The notes under the pieces: generated by a model | What the model was told of the DNA's origin: nothing | Databases searched by the model: none | Seen by the model: only the letters and a program-made list of their open reading frames with translations | Made by a program: the position numbers and the translations under genes | Part shown: positions 26,847 to 36,532 of the stretch, piece after piece | Layout of the letters: every line of letters begins with the position of its first letter | Position numbering within the stretch: position 1 is the first letter of the stretch | Origin: Rhabdobacter roseus | GTDB taxonomy: Bacteria; Bacteroidota; Bacteroidia; Cytophagales; Spirosomataceae | Direction of reading: 5' to 3' | Assembly (NCBI RefSeq): GCF_014202275.1 | Contig: NZ_JACHGF010000005.1 | Span: 1-64,000 of the forward strand | Length of the DNA stretch: 64,000 nt

Positions 26847-29800
26847 ATGAAAAAAGTACTACCGTTCCTGGTTGTATTGGCGCTGATTTTCGGCGAAAGT
26901 GCGTCTTTTGACGCCCGCTGGCTCGAAAAAGCAATTTTCTCCCACGCCCCTGCGCCCACAAGTACCTCCACCACCGCCGATCCGCTGGCGACCTGTTCCA
27001 TCACCATCAGCAAAATCACCGTTTCGGGTTGTTATCTGGTCAATGGTCTAAGCAAAGCCACCGTGACGGCCGAAATCAGCTGGCTAGAAGCCCCTACCAA
27101 CGGTACCGTGACGGTATCCATTGCGCCTTCCAGCGGCACCGCTACCCCTACCAGCCGCACCTTCAAGCCGGGCGCGAACACGTTTAACTACGGAGGTACT
27201 AATACAGGAAGTCAAACGATTGTCTCACCGCAGGTTATTGCCTTTGAGATAGACGCCAACGCGGCCGCCGGTACGATTACCGCCGCCTTTGACGGTAGCT
27301 GTACCACCACGGGAAATTACACCGCTCCGGCGGCTTGTCCCGCCACTCCCTGTAATGCTAACGGAATTGGCGGAATTGTCTTTAACGACTACAACGGAAA
27401 TGGGGTGCGCGAAACAGCCCTGGCCACCGTTGGGGGTATTCAGGTAGAAAGCGGTGAAACCGACGGGCTGGCGGGCGTTAAAGTCCGCGTTACCGACGCC
27501 GCCGGCAATACCTTTACCACCACGACCGATACGTATGGTACTTATGCCATCAGCCAGTCCATTACCTATCCGGCTCGGGTTGAGTTTTCGGGGATTCCGT
27601 CCGAATACAACGGCTCCTCTACCCTCAACGGCAGCAGCAGCCGCACCACCGTGCAGTTTGTTTCCGCGGCCAATTGTAACGTAAACCTGGGCGTAAACCG
27701 CCCTACCGACTACTGCGATACCAGCCCTCAGATGTTTACGCCTTGCTACGTCAACGGTCACCCGTTGGGCGGAGGTACTTCGGGCCCGGACGCCACGCTG
27801 GTATCAGTTCCTTTCAATAACATAGGTAAGGGCTTCACCACTACCACCACGAGCGCCGCCAACCGGTACTGGGGCATCAACAGCCAGACCGGCTCGGTAT
27901 GGGGCTTGGCCTATAACCGCTACACCAAGAAGATGTTCTCAGCCTCGCTGCTGCGCCGCCACACGGGCTTTGGGCCCTTAGGGATTGGGGGGATTTACGT
28001 AACGGACATGACGCAAAGTACCCCCACCAACAACACCACGCATACGTCTTCCTTTATAGATCTGGACGCGGCTCCTTTTAACGTAAACCTTACCGCTACC
28101 TATACCACGGGTACCAATGCTTCTCAGGCTAATAACGGACGGGATTTGCCCGCGGCCAAGAACAGTCCCAGTCGGGATGCTAACGCCTTTATCCTGACGG
28201 GTAAAGATGGCCTGGGCGACCTGGATATTTCCGAAAATGGCGATACACTCTTTGCCGTAAACCTCCACGAAAAAACGCTCTTGGTCCTGAATATATCGGC
28301 TTTCAACCAGGACGGCGTCACAAAACCAACCTCCGTGACCAGCCTCGCGATTCCGAATCCGGGCTGTACCAACGGAGAATGGCGCCCCTGGGCACTGAAG
28401 TACTATCGGGGTAAATTGTACGTAGGTGGCGTGTGCGACGGCTCCAATACCTCGGCTTCAGCCGAAGTCCGAAAAGGAAGCATGCGGGCGTATGTGTACG
28501 TGTATGAAAACGGTAGCTTCTCCCCTACGCCCATCATGGACTTCCCCCTGACGTACCCGCGTGGGTACGCCGACGCCAACATCATCACGGCGGCGGGCTG
28601 GTTTCCCTGGACCGACAGCTGGAGCGATTACCTCAAAGGCTCGGGCACCAACTACAACGTAGCGCTACCGCAGCCCATTTTTGCCGACATTGAATTTGAC
28701 ACCGACGGCTCCATGCTGATTGGCCTTGCCGACCGCACCGGTTTCCAGACGGGTATCCAGAACTACATGCCCACCGGAACAGCCACTACCATTCACTCGG
28801 GTTTTAGCGGGGGGGATATCCTGAAAGCCTACGCCCGGAATGGCGTCTTCATTCTCGAAAACAACGGAAAAGCCGGTCCCTACCAAGGCTACGGCCCCGG
28901 CAACAACCAGGGCCCTGGTTTTGGCGAGTACTTCGATGATAACTGGTATGTTAATGCGAATGGTACCGGTAACCCCTCCCATACCGAAACGGTACTGGGT
29001 GGACTGGCGATCCGGCCCGGTTCGGGACAAACCGTGGCCGTATCGATGGACCCCAGAGACGGCGTGTACTGGTCAGGCGGTTTTCGATTATTAAATAATA
29101 ATACGGGGCGGCTCGACGACTCCTACGCCATCTACTCAAGCAACGGGATCGGCACCGGTACCCTGGGCAAAGCCGCCGGGCTTGGTGACGTAGAGCTAAC
29201 CTGCGCCCTACCCGTGTACCTTGAGCTGGGCAACCGCGTTTGGATCGACGCCAACGGCAACGGCGTACAAGACCCCGGCCAAGGCGTAGTACCCCAAGTG
29301 CCCGTAGCGCTCTACAAAACCAGCGACGGAACCCTGGTAGCCCGCGATACCACCGACGCCAACGGCGAGTACTACTTTTCGACCAGCCGGGGTGACGCGC
29401 TTACACCCAGCACCAACTACACCATTGTATTTGGACAAGGAGTTTTCGCCGATCATAAAATAACCGTGGGTGGGCGCTCGTACCTGCTTACGCTGGCCAA
29501 TACGGGTGAAGGCGACCAGCCTGACCTGAACGACTCCGACGTGGATCCTACGACCTACAGCACCGCGCTGGGAGCCATTCCCGCCGGGCTTCCCTACATC
29601 CTGGCGGCTACGGGGGCACAAGCTTCGGTGAACCATACCTTCGACATGGGCCTGATCCCCTGCCCCATTCTCAAGCACATTCCCAACCAGACCATCTGTG
29701 CCAAGGGTGAGCTTAATAACCTGTGTGCCCTTGATTCCTTAGGAGCGAAGCCTACCTTCCAGTGGTATGCCAATAACGGCGCGGCCAACCCCGGCACGGC

Positions 29801-32609
29801 GGCCATTTCCGGCCAAACCGAGGCCTGCTTTACGGCCCTCCCGACGGCTCCGGGGGTATACAGCTACCGGGTCGTGGCCACGGCTACCAATGGTTTGCAC
29901 AGCTGCGACAACGCCACCACCGTAACACTGACGATCCTGGAAACGCCCGTGGTGCAGGTACTTCCGGCCGCCCAGGTACTTTGTGCCGCGGAGCCCGCGA
30001 CCGCCTTCACGGTGTCGGCTACGCCAACCACCGGCCTGGAGTACCAATGGTACGGCCCGCTGGCCGATACCACCTCCGGCCTCGGCAATGCCCTCGGCAG
30101 CGCCACTTCCGACAGCTTCACGCCTTCAGTACTACCTACTTCCGGTACGGAGTACTACGCGGTCGTGGTGAAAACGGTGGCCAACGGCATCGCTTGTTCG
30201 GATACTACCTTTGTGAAACTCACGGTGAGTGAAAAACCGCAGATTGCCGACGGCTCGGCTACCCTTTGTGAAGGAGAGCGCGTGGATCTAACGAGCCTCA
30301 TCGCCAACTACGGTACCTACCTGAACCCCACCTGGACGTCCGGCAGTGTGGATGGCGAGGCCGTCGGGAACCCTGCCAGCGTGGGTCCGATTGCTAACAC
30401 TACTTACTACCTGGTGGCTCAGAACGCCAGCACCTGCTCGGATACCGCTCAGGTAGTAGTTACGGTCAATCCCAAGCCCAGCCTCAGCCTGGCGGGCCAA
30501 CCTACCTGCGCCGCCGACTTGCTGACCTATTCCGTGACCTTTACCGCTCCGGCCCAGGCCACCATTACCACCAGCACAGGTACCCTCAGCGGGAATACCG
30601 TGAGCGGCATCAGCAGCGGTAGCCAGCTCATGCTCATCGCGGAGCTAAACGGCTGTAAAGACACCCTTTATGTAACCCATAGCTGCACCTGCCCGCCCGT
30701 AGCGGCCCCTACGCTGGCTGCTACCTCGGCTACGCTTTGCGCCGGGGAAAGTACCACCCTCTCGGCCTCGGGCTGTAGCGGCACCGTTACTTTTTATACC
30801 AATGAAGCCCTTAGTCAGGTACTTACTGGCCTGACGGTCAGTCCTACTACGACTACCACCTACTACGCCACTTGTACCAATACCGTCAGTGGCTGCGTAA
30901 GTCCAAGCGCCGAGTTAACGGTTACGGTCCATCCTAAGCCCCAAATTGCCGATGCGGCCACGGTTTTGTGCGCCGGGGAAAGCGTGGATCTGACCAGCCT
31001 CATCCCTAACTACGGTACTTACTCAAATCCCAAATGGACGGCTGGCAGCGTGGCTGGCCAGGCCGTGGCAAGCCCCACCAGCGTGAGCCCCACTTCTAAC
31101 ACTACCTACTACCTCGTGGCTGAGAACGCCAACAGCTGCTCGGATACGGCGCAGGTGGTTGTGACGGTTACGCCGAAGCCCACCATCGGGACGGTGAGCG
31201 TGACGGGCATCACCTGCAATGGCCAGCCTAACGACGACGCCAGCTTCCAGGGCACGGGTATCACCAATGCCGACAAGTACACCTACGCCACCAGCCTGGC
31301 GGGCCTGGCCAACTACGCTTCGGCCACTGCGCTGGCCGGGGGTACCTTCAGTGTCACGAACCTTCCCAACCCCGACGGACCCGGCGGCGCTACTTACTAC
31401 CTCCGGATTTTTAACGGAGAAAATTGCTACCAAGACACCACGCTGCTCATCCCCTACTGCGGCGAGGTATGCTACAAACCCAACGCCGGGGCCGATCAGT
31501 TTATCTGCCACCCGACCAGTAGCATCAACCTACCCGATGCCGGGGCCAACCAAACCTGGATCACCGGCGCGCAAAATCCCGCCGGTGTGACCATCGACGC
31601 CCAGACGGGAGCCGTAGCCGGGCTGGCTACCAACGGCATCTATACGTTCATCCTGCTGGATACCCAGGTAGGTACCTGCGCGGACACCGTTTACGTGTTC
31701 CGGGGTATCCTGAGCCTCGCTAGCCAAAATAGCTGCACCGATACCCTATCGCTCCCCAAAGTACCCGGCGCCAGCTGGAGCGTAGCTCCCGGCAACACAG
31801 CCAGCATCACGCCCGAGGGGTACATTACGGGCTTGGTGGCCAAGGGAAGTACCTACACTTTTATTATTAGCAATAATGACTGCAGCGACACCGTGACCGT
31901 CACCCGCCTCAACTGCGACCCGGCCTTCGACCTGGCGCTGGACAAAGCCGTAAGTACCCGGCTGGCCATGCTGGGCGACACGATCACCTACACGGTGCGC
32001 GTCTGGAATGAGGGTGAAGCTACGGCCCACGGCATCGTCGTGACCGACACCCTCAACGCCGGTGTGCAGTACCTGAGCTCCACCGCCAGCGTAGGTACCT
32101 ACACCACCGCCACCGGCCAATGGGCCTTCGACAGCCTGGCCGTGGGCGATACCGTAGCGTTACAGATCCGGGTCCGGATCGTGAAGCAAGGCGTGTGGTT
32201 CAATACCGCCGAAATTACCCACATGGACGAAGACGATGAAGACAGTACCCCCGGCAACGGCGAAGAAGGCGAAGACGACATCGACCGTACCTGCTTTACG
32301 GTACCCGTGATGATCTGCCGCGGGCAGGGCGTCCAGGTACTCCTGGAGGTACCCGCGCCCTATACGGGGGTAGTTTGGTTCCGCAAAGCGCAGGGCGGCC
32401 AGCCCGTGCAGGTCAGTACCGGCAACCAGTTTACGGTGTCCGAGTCGGAGCTGGGTACCTTTGAATACACCTACACCACCACCCAGGGTACCTGTCCGCA
32501 GGAGGGCTGCTGCCCTACCATCGTGGTGGTAGAAGACTGCTGCCCCGAAGCCGTGTGCGTACCTTTCGTTATTCAGAAAACCAAGAAATCGCCCGTATCC
32601 AGCCGCTAA
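26847..32609 (+). CDS. very large SdrD B-like / DUF11 surface protein
   Basis: A 1920-residue exported protein with a signal peptide (MKKVLPFLVVLALIFGESAS). SdrD B-like modules appear at about 170-290 (IGGIVFNDYNGNGVRE) and 790-900 (LGNRVWIDANGNGVQD). Between them is a region that looks beta-propeller-like (GLGDLDISENGDTLFAVNL). Cysteine-containing Ig/PKD-like domains follow, including two near-copies at residues 1130-1211 and 1364-1445, then a DUF11 domain near 1690-1790 (ALDKAVSTRLAMLGDTITYTVRV) and a cysteine-rich end closing in VPFVIQKTKKSPVSSR. It has no enzymatic motif and is likely a cell-surface or matrix adhesin. A strong terminator follows. Confidence 0.88.
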   Translation: MKKVLPFLVVLALIFGESASFDARWLEKAIFSHAPAPTSTSTTADPLATCSITISKITVSGCYLVNGLSKATVTAEISWLEAPTNGTVTVSIAPSSGTATPTSRTFKPGANTFNYGGTNTGSQTIVSPQVIAFEIDANAAAGTITAAFDGSCTTTGNYTAPAACPATPCNANGIGGIVFNDYNGNGVRETALATVGGIQVESGETDGLAGVKVRVTDAAGNTFTTTTDTYGTYAISQSITYPARVEFSGIPSEYNGSSTLNGSSSRTTVQFVSAANCNVNLGVNRPTDYCDTSPQMFTPCYVNGHPLGGGTSGPDATLVSVPFNNIGKGFTTTTTSAANRYWGINSQTGSVWGLAYNRYTKKMFSASLLRRHTGFGPLGIGGIYVTDMTQSTPTNNTTHTSSFIDLDAAPFNVNLTATYTTGTNASQANNGRDLPAAKNSPSRDANAFILTGKDGLGDLDISENGDTLFAVNLHEKTLLVLNISAFNQDGVTKPTSVTSLAIPNPGCTNGEWRPWALKYYRGKLYVGGVCDGSNTSASAEVRKGSMRAYVYVYENGSFSPTPIMDFPLTYPRGYADANIITAAGWFPWTDSWSDYLKGSGTNYNVALPQPIFADIEFDTDGSMLIGLADRTGFQTGIQNYMPTGTATTIHSGFSGGDILKAYARNGVFILENNGKAGPYQGYGPGNNQGPGFGEYFDDNWYVNANGTGNPSHTETVLGGLAIRPGSGQTVAVSMDPRDGVYWSGGFRLLNNNTGRLDDSYAIYSSNGIGTGTLGKAAGLGDVELTCALPVYLELGNRVWIDANGNGVQDPGQGVVPQVPVALYKTSDGTLVARDTTDANGEYYFSTSRGDALTPSTNYTIVFGQGVFADHKITVGGRSYLLTLANTGEGDQPDLNDSDVDPTTYSTALGAIPAGLPYILAATGAQASVNHTFDMGLIPCPILKHIPNQTICAKGELNNLCALDSLGAKPTFQWYANNGAANPGTAAISGQTEACFTALPTAPGVYSYRVVATATNGLHSCDNATTVTLTILETPVVQVLPAAQVLCAAEPATAFTVSATPTTGLEYQWYGPLADTTSGLGNALGSATSDSFTPSVLPTSGTEYYAVVVKTVANGIACSDTTFVKLTVSEKPQIADGSATLCEGERVDLTSLIANYGTYLNPTWTSGSVDGEAVGNPASVGPIANTTYYLVAQNASTCSDTAQVVVTVNPKPSLSLAGQPTCAADLLTYSVTFTAPAQATITTSTGTLSGNTVSGISSGSQLMLIAELNGCKDTLYVTHSCTCPPVAAPTLAATSATLCAGESTTLSASGCSGTVTFYTNEALSQVLTGLTVSPTTTTTYYATCTNTVSGCVSPSAELTVTVHPKPQIADAATVLCAGESVDLTSLIPNYGTYSNPKWTAGSVAGQAVASPTSVSPTSNTTYYLVAENANSCSDTAQVVVTVTPKPTIGTVSVTGITCNGQPNDDASFQGTGITNADKYTYATSLAGLANYASATALAGGTFSVTNLPNPDGPGGATYYLRIFNGENCYQDTTLLIPYCGEVCYKPNAGADQFICHPTSSINLPDAGANQTWITGAQNPAGVTIDAQTGAVAGLATNGIYTFILLDTQVGTCADTVYVFRGILSLASQNSCTDTLSLPKVPGASWSVAPGNTASITPEGYITGLVAKGSTYTFIISNNDCSDTVTVTRLNCDPAFDLALDKAVSTRLAMLGDTITYTVRVWNEGEATAHGIVVTDTLNAGVQYLSSTASVGTYTTATGQWAFDSLAVGDTVALQIRVRIVKQGVWFNTAEITHMDEDDEDSTPGNGEEGEDDIDRTCFTVPVMICRGQGVQVLLEVPAPYTGVVWFRKAQGGQPVQVSTGNQFTVSESELGTFEYTYTTTQGTCPQEGCCPTIVVVEDCCPEAVCVPFVIQKTKKSPVSSR
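30234..30479 (+). repeat. Ig-like domain repeat, copy 1
   Basis: An 82-codon unit (KPQIADGSATLC ... VTVNPKP) inside the surface-protein gene. My hand alignment gives 60 of 82 identical residues with copy 2. Confidence 0.8.
30936..31181 (+). repeat. Ig-like domain repeat, copy 2
   Basis: An 82-codon unit (KPQIADAATVLC ... VTVTPKP), matching copy 1 without gaps. A different cysteine-rich domain separates the two copies. Confidence 0.8.
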
Positions 32610-33000
32610 TTAAGGCAGCACCTTCTTGCCCAGCCGATGCTTGCTCCAAACAAGCATCGGCTGTTTTTTTTGTAAAACCACGAAGCACGGTCGAGCCCTC
32701 AAGGTACCTTCGGGCCCGAATGAATACCGCCGTGCCCCTACAATTCTATTTCCAAAAAGTACCCGATCTCCCGTTTGGAGCAAGTACGAAAATGTACCGG
32801 CCATCGTTAAGTAATACAAATCAGGTAAAACAGTTGTCGCTCTGACAAGTAAAAAGCGGAGAAAGTACCCTTCTAATCCAGAGTACCTCTTCTTCTTGGG
32901 GATTGTCTACGAAAAATGACAAGATTTCTCCAAAACGTAACTTTCGCATGAGTACCTTTACACGATTTTAGTAACCCCCAATTAAAATGTATCATTGATC
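32610..33000. other. 391-base intergenic region
   Basis: It contains the terminator of the surface-protein gene and a leader for the ThuA fusion gene with several GTACC-type motifs. Short open frames here show no protein-like character. TACCTTTA in the leader (about 50 bases before the ATG) is a one-mismatch -7 candidate. Confidence 0.6.
32631..32671 (+). terminator. strong rho-independent terminator
   Basis: A perfect 13-bp stem (cagccgatgcttg / caagcatcggctg) with a 7-base loop is followed by eight T, 21 bases after the stop of the surface-protein gene. Confidence 0.92.
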
Positions 33001-36000
33001 ATGTGTAATTTTTACAGCAAGTACGTGAAAGGAGTCCTGTGGGCCCTTGGCGCTACGGTGCTCCTACTGAGCGGGTACCGCGCTGAAGCCCAAGGTACCT
33101 CCCCGGGCAAGCGAGTTCTGGTATTTTCAAAAACGAGTGGTTTCCGGCACACCTCCATCCCGGCCGGGAAAACCGCCATTCTTAAATTGGGAAAGGAGAA
33201 TGGATTTGCGGTAGATACCACCGAAAATGCAACGCTTTTTACCGAAGACAATCTTAAGAAATACAGCGCGGTCATCTTCCTAAGTACCACCGGCGACGTC
33301 CTGAACAACGAGCAGCAGGCCGCGTTTGAAAGGTACATTCAGGCGGGTGGTGGCTACGTGGGTATCCACGCCGCTACCGACACCGAGTACGATTGGCCCT
33401 GGTATACCAAGCTGGCCGGTGCGCAGTTTGCCAGCCACCCCGGCAACCCCAACGTGCAAACGGGCGAAGCTTATGCCGTGCACCACAACCACCCTTCGAT
33501 GAAGGATTTTCCGGCCCGCTGGACCATCAAGGATGAGTTTTATGACTTCAAAAACTTCAACAAAAACGTGGACGTCGTCGTGAAAATCGACGAAAAAACG
33601 TACAAAGAAGGCAAGATGGGCGACGACCACCCCATGGCGTGGTTTCACGAGTACGACGGCGGCAAGGCTTTCTATACCAACTTTGGCCACGCCGACGAAA
33701 CCTTCGTTGACCCCATTTTCCTAAAGCACCTACTGGGTGGTTTGCAGTACACCATGGCTGCCAAGCTGGATTACAGCAAAGCGCGCCCCGAAGAAAACCG
33801 CTTTACGCGTAACATCCTGGTTTCTGACCTGGACGAGCCTACCGAGCTGGCCGTTCTCGACGACCAAAAGATACTTTTCGCTGAGCGTAAAGGAAAGGTA
33901 AAAATGTACAACCCCAAGACCGGCAAACTCAAAGTAGTGGCCGACGTACCCGTGTTTACGAAGTTTGAGTACGGCCTCATGGGCTTGAACATCGACCCTA
34001 AATTCCAGGAAAATAAGTGGGTGTATTTGTTTTACTCCCCACTTTCGTCGGCGGCCGATACGGCCCAGCACCTCTCACGCTTCAAGTACGACGACGTGAA
34101 GGATACCCTGCTGCTCTCGACGGAGCAACTGCTCCTGACGGTACCCGTGAAGCGCACCGACTGCTGCCACACGGGCGGCTCCATTGCCTGGGACAGCAAA
34201 GGAAACCTGTACCTCTCCACCGGTGACGACACCAATCCCTTCAAGTCCGACGGCTTCGGACCCATGGACCCGCGCCCCGGCATGGTAGGCTTCGACGGGC
34301 GCGAGTCGTCTTCCAATACCAACGACCTGCGCGGGAAAATCCTGCGGATTACGCCCCAGGCCAACGGAACCTACACCATTCCCGAAGGAAATTTGTTTCC
34401 CCAAGGCAACCCGAAGGCTCGTCCGGAAATTTACGTGATGGGTAACCGCAATCCCTACCGGATCTCGATCGACCAGCGTACCAACTACCTCTACTGGGGT
34501 GAAGTAGGCCCCGACGCCCGCGAAGACAAGGCAGAGCGCGGCCCCCGTGGCTACGACGAGGTGAACCAGGCGCGCAAGGCGGGGTACTTTGGCTGGCCGC
34601 TCTTCGTGGCCGACAACCGTGCCTACAACCGCTACGACTTCGAAACCAAGCAGTCGGGTGAGCGCTACGACCCGGCCAAGCCGATCAACGACTCACCGCT
34701 CAACACGGGTCTGCGCGAACTACCTCCCGCTCAGAAGGCTTTCATTTTCTACCCTTACGCCGACTCGCCGGAGTTTGGACCCATAGTAGGGACGGGCGGG
34801 CGTAACGCCATGGCCGGGCCAGTCTACTATTCCGACGACTTCCAGAAGGATTCCAAGGTAAAATTCCCCGGCTACTACGACAAGAAATTCTTTGCCTACG
34901 ACTGGATTCGGGGTTGGATCAACGCCGTAACGATGACGCCCCAGGGCGATTTTGTGAGCATGGAGCGCTTCCTGCCCTCGATGGAATTCAACCACCTGAT
35001 CGACATGCAGTTTGCCAAGGATGGCTCGCTCTACACGCTGGAGTACGGTACCAACTGGTTTGCCCAAAATGAAGAAGCGCGGCTCTCGCACATTACTTTC
35101 AACCCCGGCAACCGTCCGCCCGTGGCCATGGCTTCAGTGAATAAAGCCGTTGGAGCCGCGCCGTTGAAAGTGGACTTTTCGTCTAAAGGTACCCTGGACT
35201 ACGACGGCGACGCCCTCAAGTACGAGTGGACTTTTGGTAAAGGATTGCCTAAAAGTACCCAGGCCAACCCTACCTATACTTACACCAAGCCGGGTGAGTA
35301 CGTCGCCACGCTCAAAGTGACCGACGCCGCCGGTAACAGCCGCAACTCCACCGTAACCGTGAAAGTGGGCAACGAAGTACCTAACGTGGAGATCGCCCTG
35401 AAGGGCAACAAGTCCTTTTATTGGGATAAAAAACCCGTTGAGTACGAGGTCAAAGTAAGCGACAAGGAAGACGGAAGCCTGGCCAAAGGTACCATTGCCG
35501 ACACGGACGTAACCATGACCATCAACTACCTCGAAGGCTTCGACAAAACGCTCCTGGCCCAGGGACACCAGGCCAACACCGGCTTTGCTACGGGCAAGCG
35601 CCTCATCGACCTCAGCGATTGCAAAGCCTGCCATAGCATCGACACCCGCTCCATCGGCCCGTCGTACCGCGAAGTAGCCAAGCGCTACGAGAAAGACAAC
35701 AGCGCCGTGAAGAAGCTCTCCGACAAAGTCATCAAAGGCGGCGGCGGTGTATGGGGCGAGCAGGCCATGGCCGCTCACCCGCAGCTGAAGCAGGACGACG
35801 CCGAAAACATGGTGAAGTACATCCTGTCACTGGCCAAGGAAAAAGAGGTAAAGAAAGAACCCCTCAAAGGTACCTACGTTACGCAGGCCAAGGAAAAAGA
35901 CGGCTCGTACATCCTGTCGGCCTCTTACACGGACAAAGGAAGCGGGGCCATTGGTCCCATGACGGGCGTGAATACCCTGGCGCTGCGCCCGGCCAAAGTA

Positions 36001-36387
36001 AAAGCCAATACGCTGGATTCGGGTAAGGAATTCATGAAATACAAACTACCTACCAACGCCGAGGTAGTCGTGGCCCTGGCCGACGGCGGGTACATTCAGT
36101 TTGACGACCTCGACCTCACCGGCATCAGCCACCTGAAAGCCTCGGTATTTACGACTCAGGATATGACCGTCGGGGGTACTTTGGAAGCCCGGCTCGATTC
36201 GCCCACGGGCCCAGTGGTAGGCTCGGTAGAAATACCCAATGGCACTGCCGGCGACGTGACGTTGCCGATCAAGAGCCCCGCCGACAACCGCAAGCACAAC
36301 CTGGTGTTTGTGTTCAAAAATCCGAACGCCAAGGGCAAGCCACTCTTCGCGATCGACACGTTCCTGTTCAATAACGGCGCGATGTAG
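33001..36387 (+). CDS. secreted ThuA / sugar dehydrogenase / PKD / cytochrome c fusion protein
   Basis: A 1128-residue exported multidomain protein with a signal peptide ending near GYRAEAQG. Domains in order: ThuA-like (about 35-250; FSKTSGFRHTSIPAG, GGGYVGIHAATDTEYDWPWY), a glucose/sorbosone dehydrogenase beta-propeller (about 265-690; DCCHTGGSIAWDSKGNLYLSTGDD, MGNRNPYRISID), a PKD domain (about 705-790), a heme-c domain with CKACH at 874-878, and a C-terminal carbohydrate-binding-like domain. The predicted role is periplasmic or extracellular oxidation of a sugar with electrons passed to heme. I use the ATG at 33001. It is monocistronic. Confidence 0.92.
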   Translation: MCNFYSKYVKGVLWALGATVLLLSGYRAEAQGTSPGKRVLVFSKTSGFRHTSIPAGKTAILKLGKENGFAVDTTENATLFTEDNLKKYSAVIFLSTTGDVLNNEQQAAFERYIQAGGGYVGIHAATDTEYDWPWYTKLAGAQFASHPGNPNVQTGEAYAVHHNHPSMKDFPARWTIKDEFYDFKNFNKNVDVVVKIDEKTYKEGKMGDDHPMAWFHEYDGGKAFYTNFGHADETFVDPIFLKHLLGGLQYTMAAKLDYSKARPEENRFTRNILVSDLDEPTELAVLDDQKILFAERKGKVKMYNPKTGKLKVVADVPVFTKFEYGLMGLNIDPKFQENKWVYLFYSPLSSAADTAQHLSRFKYDDVKDTLLLSTEQLLLTVPVKRTDCCHTGGSIAWDSKGNLYLSTGDDTNPFKSDGFGPMDPRPGMVGFDGRESSSNTNDLRGKILRITPQANGTYTIPEGNLFPQGNPKARPEIYVMGNRNPYRISIDQRTNYLYWGEVGPDAREDKAERGPRGYDEVNQARKAGYFGWPLFVADNRAYNRYDFETKQSGERYDPAKPINDSPLNTGLRELPPAQKAFIFYPYADSPEFGPIVGTGGRNAMAGPVYYSDDFQKDSKVKFPGYYDKKFFAYDWIRGWINAVTMTPQGDFVSMERFLPSMEFNHLIDMQFAKDGSLYTLEYGTNWFAQNEEARLSHITFNPGNRPPVAMASVNKAVGAAPLKVDFSSKGTLDYDGDALKYEWTFGKGLPKSTQANPTYTYTKPGEYVATLKVTDAAGNSRNSTVTVKVGNEVPNVEIALKGNKSFYWDKKPVEYEVKVSDKEDGSLAKGTIADTDVTMTINYLEGFDKTLLAQGHQANTGFATGKRLIDLSDCKACHSIDTRSIGPSYREVAKRYEKDNSAVKKLSDKVIKGGGGVWGEQAMAAHPQLKQDDAENMVKYILSLAKEKEVKKEPLKGTYVTQAKEKDGSYILSASYTDKGSGAIGPMTGVNTLALRPAKVKANTLDSGKEFMKYKLPTNAEVVVALADGGYIQFDDLDLTGISHLKASVFTTQDMTVGGTLEARLDSPTGPVVGSVEIPNGTAGDVTLPIKSPADNRKHNLVFVFKNPNAKGKPLFAIDTFLFNNGAM

Positions 36388-36399
36388 TAAATTGGCTTG

Positions 36400-36458
36400 A
36401 AGTACCTTCAAAAAAAGGCCTGAGCGTATGAATGCTCAGGCCTTTTTTGAAGGTACTT
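36400..36458. terminator. bidirectional terminator with extended stem
   Basis: The inner stem aaaaaaggcctgagc / gctcaggcctttttt has an 8-base loop. The pairing continues outward as AAGTACCTTC / GAAGGTACTT with one unpaired A. It lies between two convergent genes and carries T runs on both strands. Confidence 0.88.
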
Positions 36459-36532
36459 TTTCAACTGATTCATCCGTGACACTATTTCCGGGCGATCTGT
36501 CGGATACAAAGTACCCTCTGCCCGCCGCTCGT

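Noticed and set aside
30936-31181. Idea that the Ig-like repeats mark a phase-variable repeat array
   Set aside because: Only two diverged copies exist and they are not adjacent, so slippage is unlikely.
32626-32814. Short frame after the surface-protein gene
   Set aside because: It overlaps a strong terminator and has no coding character.
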